A stretch of 64,000 nucleotides of DNA from Certhia americana. Lineage: Eukaryota > Chordata > Aves > Passeriformes > Certhiidae. Positions 44,801-59,300 of this stretch are shown piece by piece. Each line of letters starts with the position of its first letter. Position 1 is the first letter of the stretch. The stretch spans positions 582,628 to 646,627 of the forward strand of contig JAGMWU010000045.1 in NCBI GenBank assembly GCA_018697195.1, in the 5' to 3' direction. The translations under genes were made by a program, and so were the position numbers. Under the pieces are notes generated by a model, which was not told the DNA's origin, made no database searches, and saw only the letters and a program-made list of their open reading frames with translations.

Positions 44801-47800
44801 GTTTTGACTGTATGAAATTTGTGAAAAATCAGGTAAAATTAGTGTGTCAGAATGTTTTTCTCTGCACACCTAGGCTATGCGTGGGTGACGTGATTTCTGC
44901 TGCACATCCTGGCCATAAATAGTAACGCCTTGATTCTCTAACAATAAAAATACTGGAGGGCTTTTGTTTTTCCCCCAGGTTTGGTGACACTAGGAAGGTA
45001 CAACCTTCCCAAACCGCCTACCACATATCCCCTCCTTGAACCTATTATTTTACCCCAAAGTTCAGAAGCTCAGGCTTGTGCAAACCCTTGTCTGTTTCAG
45101 GAGCCAAGCTGTTGTCTAACAGCTGTAGCAAGAACATATGATTTGGGCTCTGTAACAAACCTGTACTAGATTAGTAGAGACATTAAGACCCACTTCAAAG
45201 GTGTTAACACCCACACCTTCACCCATCAAATTGATTGTAAAGACATTAGCTTTCCTCTCACTTCTGACTGCACTACTCCTTGTGCTTCTAATTAGTATTT
45301 TTTGATGATTATGCTAATTTACTTAACTTTTAAAACTGTGTGCACCCTTGGGGGGGTGGACTTTTGTGAACATTTCTCCAGAACTGGCTCTGGCGACGTC
45401 AATGAAGGCCAGCTTTTTACCACCTATACTTGCTATATTATGATATACTTAATATTATCTTTCAAGGGTGTGTTGTTTCATTTCTAGGTTGAAAAGGGTA
45501 TTATCAGGTGCAGAAACCTTCCCAGCAGAGAACTGGGAGACTTGGTCCTGTCCATTTGAGATACAGGCTCTGAGATATATCACAGCTGGGCATCTCACTG
45601 AAAGCCAGTGGAATTAGGAGCTAAATGAGCTTTTGAAAAGTTAATTCATTAATAACACGTTTTCTAAGTAGTTAATGCAAGTGGATTGAATAGTATGTGT
45701 AAGGGTGGCATGACTGGCCCTTAACTTAAATAGCAGTGGGGAGAGGAAGTATTTATAGCCATGATCTGAGGGTTTCATTGTCCAATTGCCTCTGTATTCC
45801 AAATTATTCTTTGAAGACCTTCTGAAGGCAGCTGTTGAGGGAAGGATGAATGTTTCCAAACGTGTGCTATGCAAGAGATTCATAGGCTGCCTCAGCTGAC
45901 TTCCAGTTAGTTCTCACCGTGGTCTTAAGCAGACTTGGCACAGGATAAGGGGTGGCTGATGGGAAAAGGCAGCAAATCTGTCTTCTGCTGACTTTAACCC
46001 TTGAAGCTGTTTGGTTTTGGTGGAATATGAGACCCCTGGCACATCAAATCTGTGTTTGTTTTCCCAGAACACAGGAAGGCTGGCTCCCTGGCAACTGTTA
46101 TGGTTTCATTAAGATCTCAAATTTTTATGGGGCAGAACGTTTTGTACCGTTTTTGCTGTCATTTGATATCCTGGTGATGGGACTGAAAAAAACCTGATCT
46201 GTTTGTGTGTACACATGTCCTGTCCTAAGCGGGGTTTGCAAGGATTATTTCCTTCAATATGTTAACTGCCTACTAAGAAACACCTTTCAAAAGGAGCACT
46301 GTTATAAATGTTCCTACACACCCTCTCAAATGCTCTATCTGTGCAGCTCTCTGAAGGTTCTCTTAAAAGCAGGCAGAGCTGGTGTTGGAATAACACCCAG
46401 GCTTTTCCCTGGTCCTTCAAGAGGATTTACTGTAGTCTCCTTCCTAAATAGAGTGAAGTGAAATCCACAAAAGGATTATTAATGACATCTGCCAGGACAG
46501 AGCAAAAGAAAAGAATGGAGGAGACAAAAGGCCACAGAATCCTCTCACATGAACTTGTCAGGCCCGTGAATGAAACAGCTCAGCCTCCTGACACTTCTCT
46601 GACCAAATGTAATGTTATCAGTTGTCCCAGCTTTCTGGCCAAAGAGATGACCTCTCTCTGGATACCCAGAGGGCACATAAAAAAATTATCCACAAATCCA
46701 AGGGTGCCTCTGCGGACCTAGAGGGAGATGGTTTATAGGACTTTTGGCTGGTGAGCTCATCAGGTGAAGAGCTGGACAACTGGAGGTGGCTGCCACCCAC
46801 TGTTTGCTGGTCATTCTCTGACCCTTCATCTTCCCCCTGAAGATTTTCACATCAAATGTCACGGGAGCCCTCTAAAGCTCAGAGCTTTTTTTTTGACTGT
46901 GCTAATGTGAAATTGCTTGACCACTGTATGTTGTGTGTGGAAAACTGCTGCATACCACTTCAGGGATTTGTTTTTTGGCTTGAGTTCCAGATCTGTTTGC
47001 TTGCAAGTCATACAAATTCTGAAAAAAAGAATATGAAATGATGTGTAGTGTCCTTCAGGTACAGATGCCTTTTTACTGTAGGTAAGAGCAGGTTATAGAA
47101 GGGAAGGAGGTTTAAGACTAGGATATTTCTGGTTATACAACCAGCTCTAGATTAAGTGTCTTATGCACACTTTGGCAAAAAATCCAAGCATTGCTGCTCC
47201 TTTATTAATTAGTATCTGAGTTCTCTACACCAGTTATGTGTACATTTTTTTAAGTACCAGTTCACAGATAGGGTTTGTTTGCATGCATTCTCATGCTTGT
47301 TCTGTGTCATTATTTTCATACAGTTATAGGAATGAACTTGTTTGAACATTCCTAGTTGAGCATAAAAAAATATTTTCCCATGTGTATCATCTTTTTGGCA
47401 AACACTTATGTGAAAAGGAACTGCTGTGGAGACTGTTCCGTGTGCTTGGGAAGAGTTTACTTTGAAATCCCTTCATAATGCAGAAAAAAAATTTCAGTAT
47501 CAGTCGTGACAGAAGGTCTGCAGAAATACAAACTTCACCCAACTGTCTGGGGTATTGATAAATAGCACTGTATTTTCTGAGATTCTTCGGAGTGAAGCTG
47601 AAGTTAAGGGCCATCTTTTTCAACAATATCTGAGGAAACCTCTTGACCTATCTGATATAATAACCAGGATATGCTTCTTGATTTTGTATTGGCTAATCAC
47701 ATCTTGTTTTGTTGTGATTAGTGATACAGAACTGGAAAAATTTGGTGCTGGCTTCTTGGGATGGAAAGAGTTCTGCTGGGTTCACTTGTTATATGCTAAT

Positions 47801-49941
47801 TTTCCTAATGTAAGCACTGTCTCAATAACACTGTCAGTTGTGATACTGTGACTGTAGCTGAAATCTGGTGTGCTTGTGGGTTTGGTTTATCAGGAAACAT
47901 CATACTGAGGGAAAGCTGCATTTTGTCTGGAATCCTGAATGCAGTTTCCCCAGCTTTGTTTTTGATCTGAGGTCTGTAGGAGGTCAGTGGGGGATGATGG
48001 CTGGGAACAAATGAAAGTGTGCCAGTACAGAAAGCTGCAGTGCTGTAATGGAGCATCTGTTGCTGTAACGTGTGAATGCCTGGCGTTCTGGGAGCTGGGA
48101 CACAGACTGTTGCTAGCTCCTTCCCAAGGTTATTTCGGAAGTGCACAGAGCAGCTGGCAAGGTCTGGGGCAGATTTAACTCTCTTGTGGCTTCCAAGTGC
48201 ATGCTGCATTAAAAGTTAAGTACACATCAAGAAGCAGCTTTTCTCAGCATAAGATTTTTTTTTCTTCTGTAACTTATGTTTTACCTCAACGCTAAATCCC
48301 TTGGTCACCATCTGACTAGTGTGAGACAAGTAAAACCAGAAAATAGAAAACTGCAGTAGGTTTTGGTAGGGTTGGGTGATTGTTTCTGAAATGGAATTGT
48401 TGACCAGAACTGAGCAAAGTAACGAGATGTTTATTGGGAGCTAACATTACAGTGTAGCTAGACACTAACTGCCCTGGAAACAACCTGTTAGGATGCAAGG
48501 AAAAAAGCTTTCATCAGTCATCACTGTGCTATCCAACTTAGATAACTGAGGCTACAGCTTGCTATTATTTCTACAAAAGGCTTACTCCACAATAGCACAC
48601 TATCTGCTAACAAAATATAGACTGTAACATCTTTTTCCTTTACATTTGGTCTGAACTTTTTAGCTGTTTGGTAAATAGGCTTGGTATAACGAAATATTAA
48701 TAGGCAGGAGAAAGTACCATTCATATGGGAAACAAAGTGCCATTTCTACTTAATACACTATTAGACCTATCTTGTTCCTCTACAATTCAAATGTGGTTGT
48801 AGGATTAGTTGTTGAAAAGTTACAATGTCAAGTCATGGAGACAGATGAGTAAGTCAAGTGAAAACCAAAAATGAATAGTAACAGTGTTTTTCGTGGCCTC
48901 TTAAGACTTGGCACCTTTGAAACTTGAAATTTCCTATTTTAGTGGCATTTTTTTATTCAGGTAGAGAAAAATGGAAGAGTGTGGTGAGTTACAATGGATG
49001 CTTGCTGTGCTTTGCAAAGAAGCTGCTCATGGATGTCCCCTCTTTGTTGCACTTTCAGATGGCTTAAGATGATCATTATGTTATAAAGAATCTACAAAGA
49101 GATGAGCAAATCAAGGTGTTTAGGTGTTTACAGAAGCTGAGTCACTGCATAAAAGAGGTGAGGCAATCTTTCAGTACTCATGTGCTGGGTGCTTTTTATC
49201 AGTTCCTTATTACACAGCATCTTCTGCTGCCCAGTCTGCTTTGAGGCACAGTTGCACTATGCCATCTAATTCATAAAAGGCTGATCATGCTGTTCACCCT
49301 TTAACGTTGACTATGAACTTATTTGCCATGTGATTCTTTTTTTTCCCCATTTTTTAATCCTTAGGTAAGTTTCCTGCCTTCTGATAGTATCTGTGTGAAG
49401 TTGTTTGAGGGAAGGGAATGAATCTTGACTGGTAATTACTCTACAGTAATCAAAACTGATTTTCTCTGTAGGTGTTACATAAACACAATGCTGGCCACAG
49501 CAGAGCTCAGTTTCCCCATGATCTGGTTTTGTAGGTGTTTCTATATATGATGGAAAGCCTTTCATCCCACTGTTCTCCATTTCCCTGGTGTCTCCATTGA
49601 GATCTGATTGAGTGCTGACTGATAAGAAGCATGAGAATAGTGTGGTGCTGCAAATACTCTTGCAGTAGAACTGTTTATTTTTTACTTTTTCTGTCTCTAG
49701 AAGACAAAGTTCCTTTCAGTGCTCTATGTAGAAACATCATATGTCCATTTTATGCCAAGGGCTTATTCTCTCTAATGTACTCATGTTTGACTTGAAACAT
49801 AAGAACTGGATCCCCACATGAGGAATAATTTGAAAGTATAAACAAAATTGTTCAATCAGTGCAAGCAATGGTTTCTAAACCAAACTGAAATCTGGTGGTG
49901 GTTCTCTGCTAGTTGATGGAGGTTTGTTCACCGCATTAAAA

Positions 49942-49978
49942 TTTTTTTTTTTTTTAAATTTTTTTTTTTTTTTTTTTT
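49942..49978. repeat. poly(T) tract T14-AAA-T20
   Basis: Homopolymer low-complexity tract. It could be a poly(A) tail of a minus-strand retrocopy, but the sequence to its right shows no recognisable parent. Confidence 0.8.
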
Positions 49979-51634
49979 CCCCTGCTTTAGGCTCTATTTC
50001 TCCCTGCTCTCCCTGTTGTGAAACCTTACAGATTGCCTGCAAGTGCTTTTCTATGAATAAATCGTAGGTTTTGGAAAAAGAAAAAAAGATGAAACACAGC
50101 TTGTTATTTTTCATCTTGCCTCTGCTGAAAGGGAAATACAAGCAAAATACACATTTCCAGATCAGTAATAGTAATTGTCAGCATGTGTTGTCCAGCACTT
50201 CCTGTAATGAGCAACTCTGTCCTTTCATTTATTCTCAGGGTCTCTTAGGCCTGCCTTGCCTGACTGCAATCCATTAGTTACATGTGTGACGTGTAAACAT
50301 TTTGTACTGACATTCTTCCATAAACTTGGAACGAAAAGAAAATGCTGAAGTATTGACAAGTCTCAGGAGAAATTCCTGTGTTGACTTAATGCCATGCTCA
50401 GTGATACAGAAATGTTTCCAGTGTGCTTTCCATGAAATTATGTACTGGATTTCTTTCTGTATGAATGTGACAGAAAAGAAGAGGTTTTGTTTGCTAAAGG
50501 TCAGATTATATAAAAAAGATGCACTGTTATGGGGGGATTCTTCTGGTACATGTGCACTTTTACTAGGTCAGATGTGGGTGGCCTGCGTCGATAAAATCAA
50601 ATATCTGAGTAGGCTGCTTGTGGACTGCTCAGTAAACAGCTCAAGTACTGTGTCTAGAAGTGCCTTAAAGCACAGTAATATTTTTGGTTCAGTATATTGC
50701 AAAATCTTTGGTAGTTTCTTTTAAATCTGTTTGCCCTAACCATACTGTTAGATTTCTGTAGCATTATTGGAAAAAAGTCTCTCTGGTAATACTGAAAGGA
50801 ATTTATTCTTTCTTGATCACCTCTGCCTTTCATCTTGTGTATCCAAATCCCTTAAAGGGCTATCATGGGCCAGATTATCAGTGTATTAATGCAGCGCGCT
50901 CCTTCATAACAGCCTTCATGTTCTTTGCTTCACTTACATTTTTTTCGTCTCCTCATTCCCTGCATGTACACAGGATGTTGCAAACAACAGGCAGCTCTGT
51001 TTGCAGACACTGAAAAATTTGACAGTTTACACATCTTTTTTTCACTATTGGTGTGATAATTTGATAGTTTCAGGATAGGTCAAAATACAGGTAACTTGGT
51101 AAGCACCTTTTCAGTGAGGGAGGAAAGTACAAAGATGGTGTTTCAGAGAAGTGTGAGAACACCTGGAATTACTTTTATATGTATTGGACACTTCTCTTTT
51201 ATTTTTTTGTTTTGGCTTTCTGGGCTGTTCTTTGTTAGGAGGGTTTTTGTGGATTTTTGTTGTTGTTAGCTGTCTGATTTCAGGCACATGGATTTTATAA
51301 AACAGGCTGAAATTTGACTTTGAGGTCTGTATTTGACGAGCTGCTCTTCCACATGGTATTAATACATGATATTAATAGTGATATTAACACATTGGTGATG
51401 AAAGGAATCATAAATTTTCCTTCTTGGTATATCAGCCAAGTAAACTGGGCTACTGAGCTAAATATTTAAAAAATTAACTTGACAGCTCACCTACTTTTAC
51501 TCCTACCTACAGCAGAGATGTTTAATTATCAAGTGTTACCACAAAGCTGAACTAAAATATTCATATATAGTCAGTGAAGAATAATCTTGTTGAGTCTTTC
51601 ACTGCATGCTTCCTTGCCACGACTTTTTTATTTT

Positions 51635-51660
51635 GGGGGGGGTGGGGGGTGGGGGGTGGG
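51635..51660 (+). repeat. G-quadruplex-forming run
   Basis: Eight G, T, six G, T, six G, T, three G: four G tracts separated by single T loops, the most stable class of intramolecular quadruplex sequence. It stands alone in AT-rich DNA. Confidence 0.8.
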
Positions 51661-54600
51661 AGGATATTCTGTCTAGCACAGTGGTAGAAGCAGAAATTTG
51701 AGACTGGAAACTAAGTTTGGTATTCCAGCAGCGTCAACCATGTGACAGAAGAGAACAGGTACACTTTGTGTCTATTTAGTGGCACCAGCTGGAATTTGTT
51801 TTAAACTGATGTGATTTAAATTGATCCTAAGTGGATTTAGGCACACTGATCTTAAGTGAAGATCAAAACTCCCTGTGTCACACAATGAATGGTAAAGCTG
51901 GAACAATTTATCTAGGTTCTTATTTGTTTTATCAGTATGGTGTTTACAGCTATTCTTGTTTTTCTTTATTTCATAATAGAGTTCATATTCAGCTGTAACA
52001 AACTTGATTCAGTGTGCTTGCTGTCTTTCAATTTTTCTTCCTGTCTGCACCCATTCTTAGGCTGCCTCAGGAGCCTGGGTTAACTGGGGCTGTTTGCAAG
52101 GAAGGTGCTGTGAACTTGAACAGGCAGGGGGAGCCTCCAAGAGGCAGGTGCAAAACAAAAATGAGTTTAAAAATCTCACAGAAGGCAGAAGACTGGGCTG
52201 AGCCAGTATAAAGGTCTGCCTGGGCCAGGATCACATCACAAGAGTTCTGGACACAGTTTAGCTTGTAATTTAATGAAAACTCAAAGAGAAAAATGAAGGG
52301 AGTTTTTTTAATCTCTTTATTAATAAAATAAAGTGTTTTAGAAGATGCACCCTGGAGGTAGCAGCCACCAAGGATCAAAGATTTGAAAACAAAACAAACA
52401 AACAAAAACACAAATCAATTTACCAGTACTTTTTGAATAAAAGCAATGAAACTAACCCAAAACCCATTCTCTTTGATGCAAAGTTGTCTGAGTCTTAGGT
52501 ATGACGTAGCTTAGTGTCATCCATGGAAATAAATAGGAAGTATACCTGTTTTCATCATTTGGGAAACGGATATTATCAGCTCTGATATTTCAGATTTCTT
52601 GTTTGTCAAACACTGAGGCAGGAGCCAGGATGAAAATCTAACTTAGTGGTTAAAGCAGCAATAACCCTCCCCATTAGCTGTAATAATAAAGTTCTTTTCT
52701 GATTTCAAAGATCAAGCATGTTGAAGCATTAAATTTTCCAGATGAAGGAAAGACATTATAATACGTGAAATGAATTTAGAAGCTTCTGGTTCATAGTATC
52801 AATGGATACAAAGCTTTAGAAGAAGGTCTTGTACAGAAGCTTAGAATTAGAGTATCACTTTTATTGTGGGAAACTCTTTATTTGCAAAACTGGAAAGACA
52901 AATTCCTTACTGGTTTTATAATCTATTTATATTTCCTGTTATGATTCAGACAAATCAAAGGTTAATAAGTCAGCATTTCATATTTGACAATCTGTGACTC
53001 AGCTCAATTCAAAAAAAATTTCGAACATTCAATGAGAAATAGCATTCTAGACTGCCTTTGTTACACAGAAGCCTTAAGAATTGCTGGTTCTTTTCATGCA
53101 CACACATGAAAATTTATCAGATGGTGTTTACTGTGCTTTCCTTCCATGGCTTACTGCCCTTCCTGTGGGTACAGAACAAGAGGATTCAGATTAACTTTTT
53201 CCACCAAAAAAAAAAAAAAAAAAAAAAGTTATGGGGCATTAAGGTCAGCTGAACTGCTTGGAAGGAGGAGTGTCATCAGTCTTTTACCAAGTAAATGTGT
53301 CTTTAAACTACTGCCTTCACAAAGAGCTCCATAGGAAATGTACAGCACCAATTAATGGTATTTAGCAACTATTGCTCTCTGAAGAAATTTCCTGTTTTAT
53401 TTTCCTCTGCAATCAGTTTCTCTATTGTACTTTTTATCAGCATGTCTGATTGCTTCAAATGAAATAGTAATCATGTTTTCTTCCATTTACTATGCAGAGT
53501 TGATAGCATTTTATGAGCATGTAACTTATTATTTCCCTCTCCCTTTATTTATGTGTATGTGCTACAATAAGAAAACCCAACAAAAGTTATATATATAAAA
53601 TTTAAATATATTTTGTGTGTTGGATTCTCTGGCATGCAAACTTCTGTGTAATTGAAATAGGGTTAAATATTTTGTTTAGTAAAGGATATCTGTATAGTTG
53701 CATGTGTTCTATAAGCAAACCTATTAAATTCCACTGATATAGAGATTGTACTGCTGCAGTAGAACTCTCCAGTGTTAAACGTTGCTGGCCTTTAGCCTGT
53801 AGAGGTTTCAGTGGGATTTCAGATCCACTTAAACGTAATTTTTTTAGCATGTTGAGATAAATATGCAATTTTAAAATCTAAAAATGGTAGTTAGGACACA
53901 AAATACCAGTTTTCATTTCTAAAAGGATTTGCATCTCTGAGATGTTTTGGTAATTTCTTATCTTCTATTTGTACAGGTAAAATGACTACATTAAAAGTCT
54001 AATTAAAAAACCTTGATACATTTCTGTTGAGTAAAGTTAAAGGGACTCCAGTAACTGGAAAACAGAAAAGAAGTATTCTACCCAGTTTGTGATGAGTCCA
54101 AGTGTACATGTTAACTGTTTAAAACTCAGCATTACTTGATTACAGTGGTGTATATTTGCAAAATCTGCCTCCCTATTAGAAATAATGTAGTAGTGCTCTT
54201 CGTATCCTTTCTAAGTTGTTTCAGAAACCGAGAAGACTCTGGGATCACAGTATAACTCAGGTTGCTGATTAATATCTAATCTAACTACAGTTCAAATGAT
54301 TCCCTAGATTAAGTAGAGCATGAATATTGTCCCATATTGGCATACTTAGAGAACATTCCTGAGTTGTGTGCTCCAGTACCTGAGGGCTGCTTGGTTAGGA
54401 GGTGCAGGAGAAGGTTTTCAGGAGTTGAAATACAACTTTTGGGCCTGTTGCCAGCTTTATTTGTAATCCTTTGTCTTCTGCACTCTGCTCTTTCTGTTCT
54501 TACACCTGGAGAGTGCTCTGTTTGTCTGTGCTCAGCTGGATGTCTGATTTGGTGCAGGTGCTTCATGCCTGAAAGTCAATTTTGTTTGAGAGTTTAACTG

Positions 54601-55227
54601 AGAAAAGGGTGAAGGAGAGGCTACTTGAGTTTATGCTTGATTTAGACCAGCTGTCCCATGTTTGGGAGAACGAACACCCAAGGGGAATTTGTTGTGTGCA
54701 GTTAGTCCTTTCTTGCTACCTTCCCACTCTGATAAACTGAAGTATCTTTGACTGAACTTCACTCTTGCATCTTGTTTATATGCCTCTGTATTTTGGCTCA
54801 GTCAAGACTTTCCTTTCTAAAACAGTTCATGATTTAAGCTCTAGATACTGCAGCAAAAAGGAAAACAACTGAACAAGCGAGTGATGGATCCTGAGATGAG
54901 ATCATGGGCAAGATAATGAACAACTCCTTTCAGAGATGAAATACTACTGTAATTCTGCAATGTTCTGGCTATCAGAGTTGAGTTACTATTGCCTTGGAGG
55001 TTTTGTAATCAGCCTGCTGGAGTGCAGCCTCCTGTCTGCTAAAATGCTCCAGTTAAATGACTGTCTTGGTGCAGTTATGCTCCTTTATCAGACAATTGTG
55101 TTCACTGTAGGGAGAGACATGAGAGCAATGTTCTGTGAGGGGATAACACAACTGGACAGGCAAGTCAGCATTCATGGAGAAGACCAGCAAATATGGAAGG
55201 GTGAAAAAGACTCACATGAGTCTGGCT

Positions 55228-55765
55228 CACTTTGTTGCCGCTCTCTGGACCTGCTCCAGACCTCAGTTTTCCTTCCTGAACTGAGAGGTCCAGAACTGGA
55301 CACCGCATTCCAGGTGTGGCCTCCCTAGTGCCCAGTACATGGGGACAGTCCCTGCCCTGGTCCTGCTGGCCACACTATTTCTGATGCAGGCCAGGCTGCC
55401 ATTGCCTGTCTTGGCCACCTGGGCACAGCTGGCTCATCTTCAGCTGCTGTCAACCAGCACCTCCAGGTCCTTTTCCATGGGACCATTTTCCAGACACTCA
55501 TCCCTCAGACTGTGGTGCTGCCTGGAGCTGTGACCCAGTTGCAACCTGGCATTTGGTCTTGTGTTACCTCATGAGGTTGGCCTCAGCCCACTGATCCATC
55601 CTGTCCAGATCCCTCTGCAAAGCCTTCCTACCCTCCTGCAGATCAATGCTGTCACTCAGCTTGGTGTCATCTGCAAATTTGCTAATGGTAGACCCAATCC
55701 TCTCACCCAGATCATCATTAAAGACAATAAACAGGACAAGAAGCACTGGGCACCTCTCTGGTCTT
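55228..55765 (-). mobile_element. CR1 LINE fragment, reverse transcriptase C-terminal region
   Basis: The minus strand translates to a CR1 ORF2 piece: [18 protein letters not shown] with the FADD reverse-transcriptase motif, then [19 protein letters not shown]. Frames are broken beyond that. On the plus strand the same element reads CTGCTGGCCACACTATTTCT and CAGATCCCTCTGCAAAGCCT. Both ends are truncated: the 3' end stops near 55228 within the coding region. Non-functional. Confidence 0.9.
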
Positions 55766-56103
55766 GTGCAATCTGTTGAAGCTGCAGATTCATCAATGAA
55801 AATCTGTGCTTGAAATGCTCATTTTTCCTCACCCAAGGAACCAGTGCTTTGCATACCTTATGTTTTGTGCTGGTACTTTGGCACTGTGGGATTCTGTAAC
55901 TAGCCCTCAATAACTCTAAAGCAGCAACCATTTTCTATGTATGTGCTGAAGTAAGATTGAAAAAGTCAAACTACTAATCTAGACAAGGTTGAGGAAAAAA
56001 GGTTATTCTCCAATTTTTCTAACTACTGAAGCTGCTGGGTTTTGTCTGTATGCTTTGGATGAAAGACAAACAGTAGTTGGTGGGGCCAGATCAGGCCTGT
56101 AAA

Positions 56104-56345
56104 AGAGTCATGGAATATCTCAGGTTGGAAGGGTCCCATAAGGATCATCAAATCCAATTCCCTGCTCCTCACAGGATTATTTAAAACTAAACTGTATGAC
56201 TAAGAGCATCATCCAGAGACTCCTTGAACTCTGTCAGGCTTGGTGCCATGACCACTTCTCTGGGGATCCTGTTCTATTGACCATTTGCTTTCTCACTGGG
56301 CCACTCTCTCAGAATCTTTTCCTGATGTCCAGTCCGAACTTCCAG
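56104..56345 (-). mobile_element. CR1 LINE, 3' end
   Basis: Plus-strand text begins AGTCATGGAATATCTCAGGT and TGGAAGGGTCCCATAAGGAT, the antisense CR1 3' terminus, and continues to CTGATGTCCAGTCCGAACTT, the antisense of the end of ORF2. It lies 340 bases from the previous fragment in the same orientation, but the two do not join simply, so they may be separate insertions or parts of one rearranged copy. Confidence 0.85.
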
Positions 56346-59300
56346 GATGCAGGCTCAGCAGATGTTTCAGTAAAACAACTGTTAAGACATACATTTGATC
56401 TAATTTAAAACGCTCTCGTGGGTAGCAGACACACCTGCTAGGTCTCAGAAATTTGTCTAGCTATACTTGTTCATGTATGTCTTGTCTTCACCAAGCATTG
56501 CCAGTTGATGTATTTTCTTTTAAAACAAGATGAGTAGATATTTCCTCTCTGATGAAATAGTTTAGTGATGACTAGATGCTGCTTAATTTTTCTTCTCAGT
56601 ATGCCTTGCCAAATGTTTCATCTCTGTGTTGTTTCCCCTGTATTCTACTGTTAATATAATTCTTGTTCAAGATGGTATTTTTTCACCAGCAATTTGCTGA
56701 CCCTTTTTCCACTATCTCCTAATTTTTCTCATGGACCATACTGCAGGAAATTCCTAATTATGGTTAGACATAGCACTGAGTAGTTCCTTAGAAGCTTCCA
56801 GGGTCAGCTCAGATCAATTTCAACTGTGCTATGAAACATTTTTACATTTTCAGGCTTCAATTTTTCAGTTACTGATGCTTGCTTTATATGTGGCTTTAAT
56901 CTAAAGATTAGCATAAATGCCAGAGCATTGATGATTTCTGTAATAGGGATGGGACAAGTAATTTTGAAAATAAAATTTAGTGAGCAGTTCAGATATCCAT
57001 GATTCAGGTCTACCTAAAGCCATTTGCTTGTGTGAATACCAGTCTTAGTGTGGCACTTTTTAAAGGATAAATCAGAAGAAAACAATTCAGCATACTTTAG
57101 TGAATTCTAATATCTGTGTTTTATTACATATTTTCAGAACTATTGATGATCTGGCTTCTAGCTTGCTGAGGCACAAAGGTCCTTCTAATTACTGAGGAAA
57201 ATGAATGTCAGTGTGTTGTTGTGAGCTAGCAAGGCTTTCAGAAGTAATGTTTGAACTGTAGGATTTTTTGAAAAGATTTGCTTTACCCTTCTCTTTCTTT
57301 AAAGATGAGGTAAACCTTTTCCTCTTTGGAGACACTGATATGAAGCAGATTCAGGCTGTGGCTCTGAGGTTAGTGTTTTGTCAGTTTTTTTACAGTGACA
57401 ATTGTAGTAGAGATAATACTCAGTGTGGATAAAAAGTTTCTTTCCAAAATTTTGCACAGATGATCATCGAACGCTGCTTTTGCAGAGCACAGCTTAGGAT
57501 GTGTTTTGTAGTCCTGCTCTCTTTGTGTGAGTTTCCTGCTCTGTCTGACCCTTCTGAAGTCACACAGCTCAAAAGGGCCAGCAGATGTTTTCTGTTGGTA
57601 AAGTCAAGCAGAGGAATGGCACTATTGCATTCATATGTGTGCCAACAGCTCAGCTAAACTACCAGGCATCAGTATCAGCCCTTAACAGCAGAGCTCTGGA
57701 GGTGCTCTGTGTGATGGTGCTGGTGGAGGGAGGCTTTCATGCTGTAAAAGAAGTGGATCATAAAAATTACATGTGGCAGCCAGTAGGGAAACTTGGCTAC
57801 TGCAGAGGCCCCGTGCAAGGCTCAGTAATCCTGAATAACACTGGTGAAATATTGCTGCTGATACAAACAAGAGGCATGGAGGCTGATCTTGCAGATACTT
57901 GTCTGTATATTCTTTCTAATACAAAGAAGTAATTTATCAACAGGAGTAGCTTCAAATGTAGCTAGGAGAACTCTACAAAAAATGGCCCAGAATCTGTGTG
58001 TTGATGTGAATGTGTGTGTGGAGTTTAGTCCAATTAGCAGGCACACAGGGTAGCATGTTAGTGCAATTATTGCCTGTAAATGAAACCATGGCCATTTAAT
58101 TTTTTTTTTTTCTTTCTAGCATCTGGAAGGTGGGGACAAAACTTGAGCTATTGTTTTGCTAATACCTGTGAAAGCTAAGGCAGAGCACATAATAAATGAA
58201 AAAGATTTTGTGGGAATCTTGCCAATGTTGCTTGTCCCTTGGAAAATGGTAAAGAAGGAGTATGTTTACTTTTTTTTGGTAAGGGACTTTGGGGTGGGAG
58301 GAAAATTAGCTGTAATTTTCCATTAAGCATTGCTTGAAGTTGGAAGAGGAAAGAAAATTGAGAGCACTAACATCAAGGAATGCCCAGACTGCATCATGCA
58401 GTCTGCAAATTTCTCAGGTTATTTTAGATTATAAAGGGTTTTTTAAGCTACATAAAATTATGTTGTAGGTAAACCCCCTAAAATCAGCTGTTGGAACAGG
58501 CTTACTGCAGTATTTCCACTGATGAGGCAATTTGCATTGTAGGAATCTGTACTAATTAAAGGTGAAAGGTACTGTGCTTTTAGGGGAGCTTAAAAGTGGT
58601 AGAGATCACTTACAGAAGAACTCAAAATAAGATGGTAATGATGGATCTAGAAGCGTAGAGATGAAGAATAGGTGGAAACACTTCTGATGATGTCTGAAAT
58701 ATTAGATCGTTGTTGTAAAGGGGAAAAAAAGTGGAAAGGAGTGTCTGTGGAACAAAGATTTTCTGCATTTAACAAATTGCAATTTGTATTGCACTCAGAG
58801 TACTGGATTTTCATCCGAGCTAAAGCCAACTTTTAAATTGCTATCAATGCTATCAGAAATATGAATTTTTTGGCTCCTTAGTGAAAAGCTGTGTGAAATG
58901 TTCTTCTTGACCACAACAGCCATACTTTGGCGTTTGGCAGAGCAGAGCTTGCATGTGGTTCCAGTTGCACAGCAGCCCTGGACTCCAAGATCCTGTTTTC
59001 ATTTTCTTCAGGCAACACTGGATGTTCAGAGTGAACAGGATGATGAACTCATTGTCATTGAGCAAATGGACAACCAAATTATGTCCAGAACATAATTATA
59101 TTGCTATAACGTATGCTTTTGTTTTATTTTAAGAGTAGCCTTTTACATGTGCTGCTCTTGCTGTGACACAGACAGAAGAGAATATTATCTGAAACTCTGC
59201 ATGATGCACTGAATTGTTTAATTCATTTTAGAGTGGGGGCAGAACTTCTGTGCAGAGCAGTGTTTCAGCATGTGGTACAGAATGTATGTATTGTCTTTAC

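Larger units (their letters stand above)
44801..55227. other. intergenic, no gene seen
   Basis: AT-rich DNA with homopolymers (T14-AAA-T20 at 49942-49978, A22 at 53206-53227) and a G-quadruplex run at 51635. Frames of 132-134 codons at 47805-48209 (minus) and 50326-50724 (plus) show no family resemblance or splice context. Confidence 0.5.

Noticed and set aside
47805..48209. 134-codon minus-strand frame
   Set aside because: No family resemblance, no poly(A) signal or promoter context seen; probably chance.
50326..50724. 132-codon plus-strand frame, cysteine- and serine-rich
   Set aside because: No spaced cysteine motif such as that of PLAC8, and no supporting splice signals.
53206..53227. 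A22 tract as the tail of a retrocopy
   Set aside because: No AATAAA or recognisable parent transcript precedes it; treated as a plain homopolymer.
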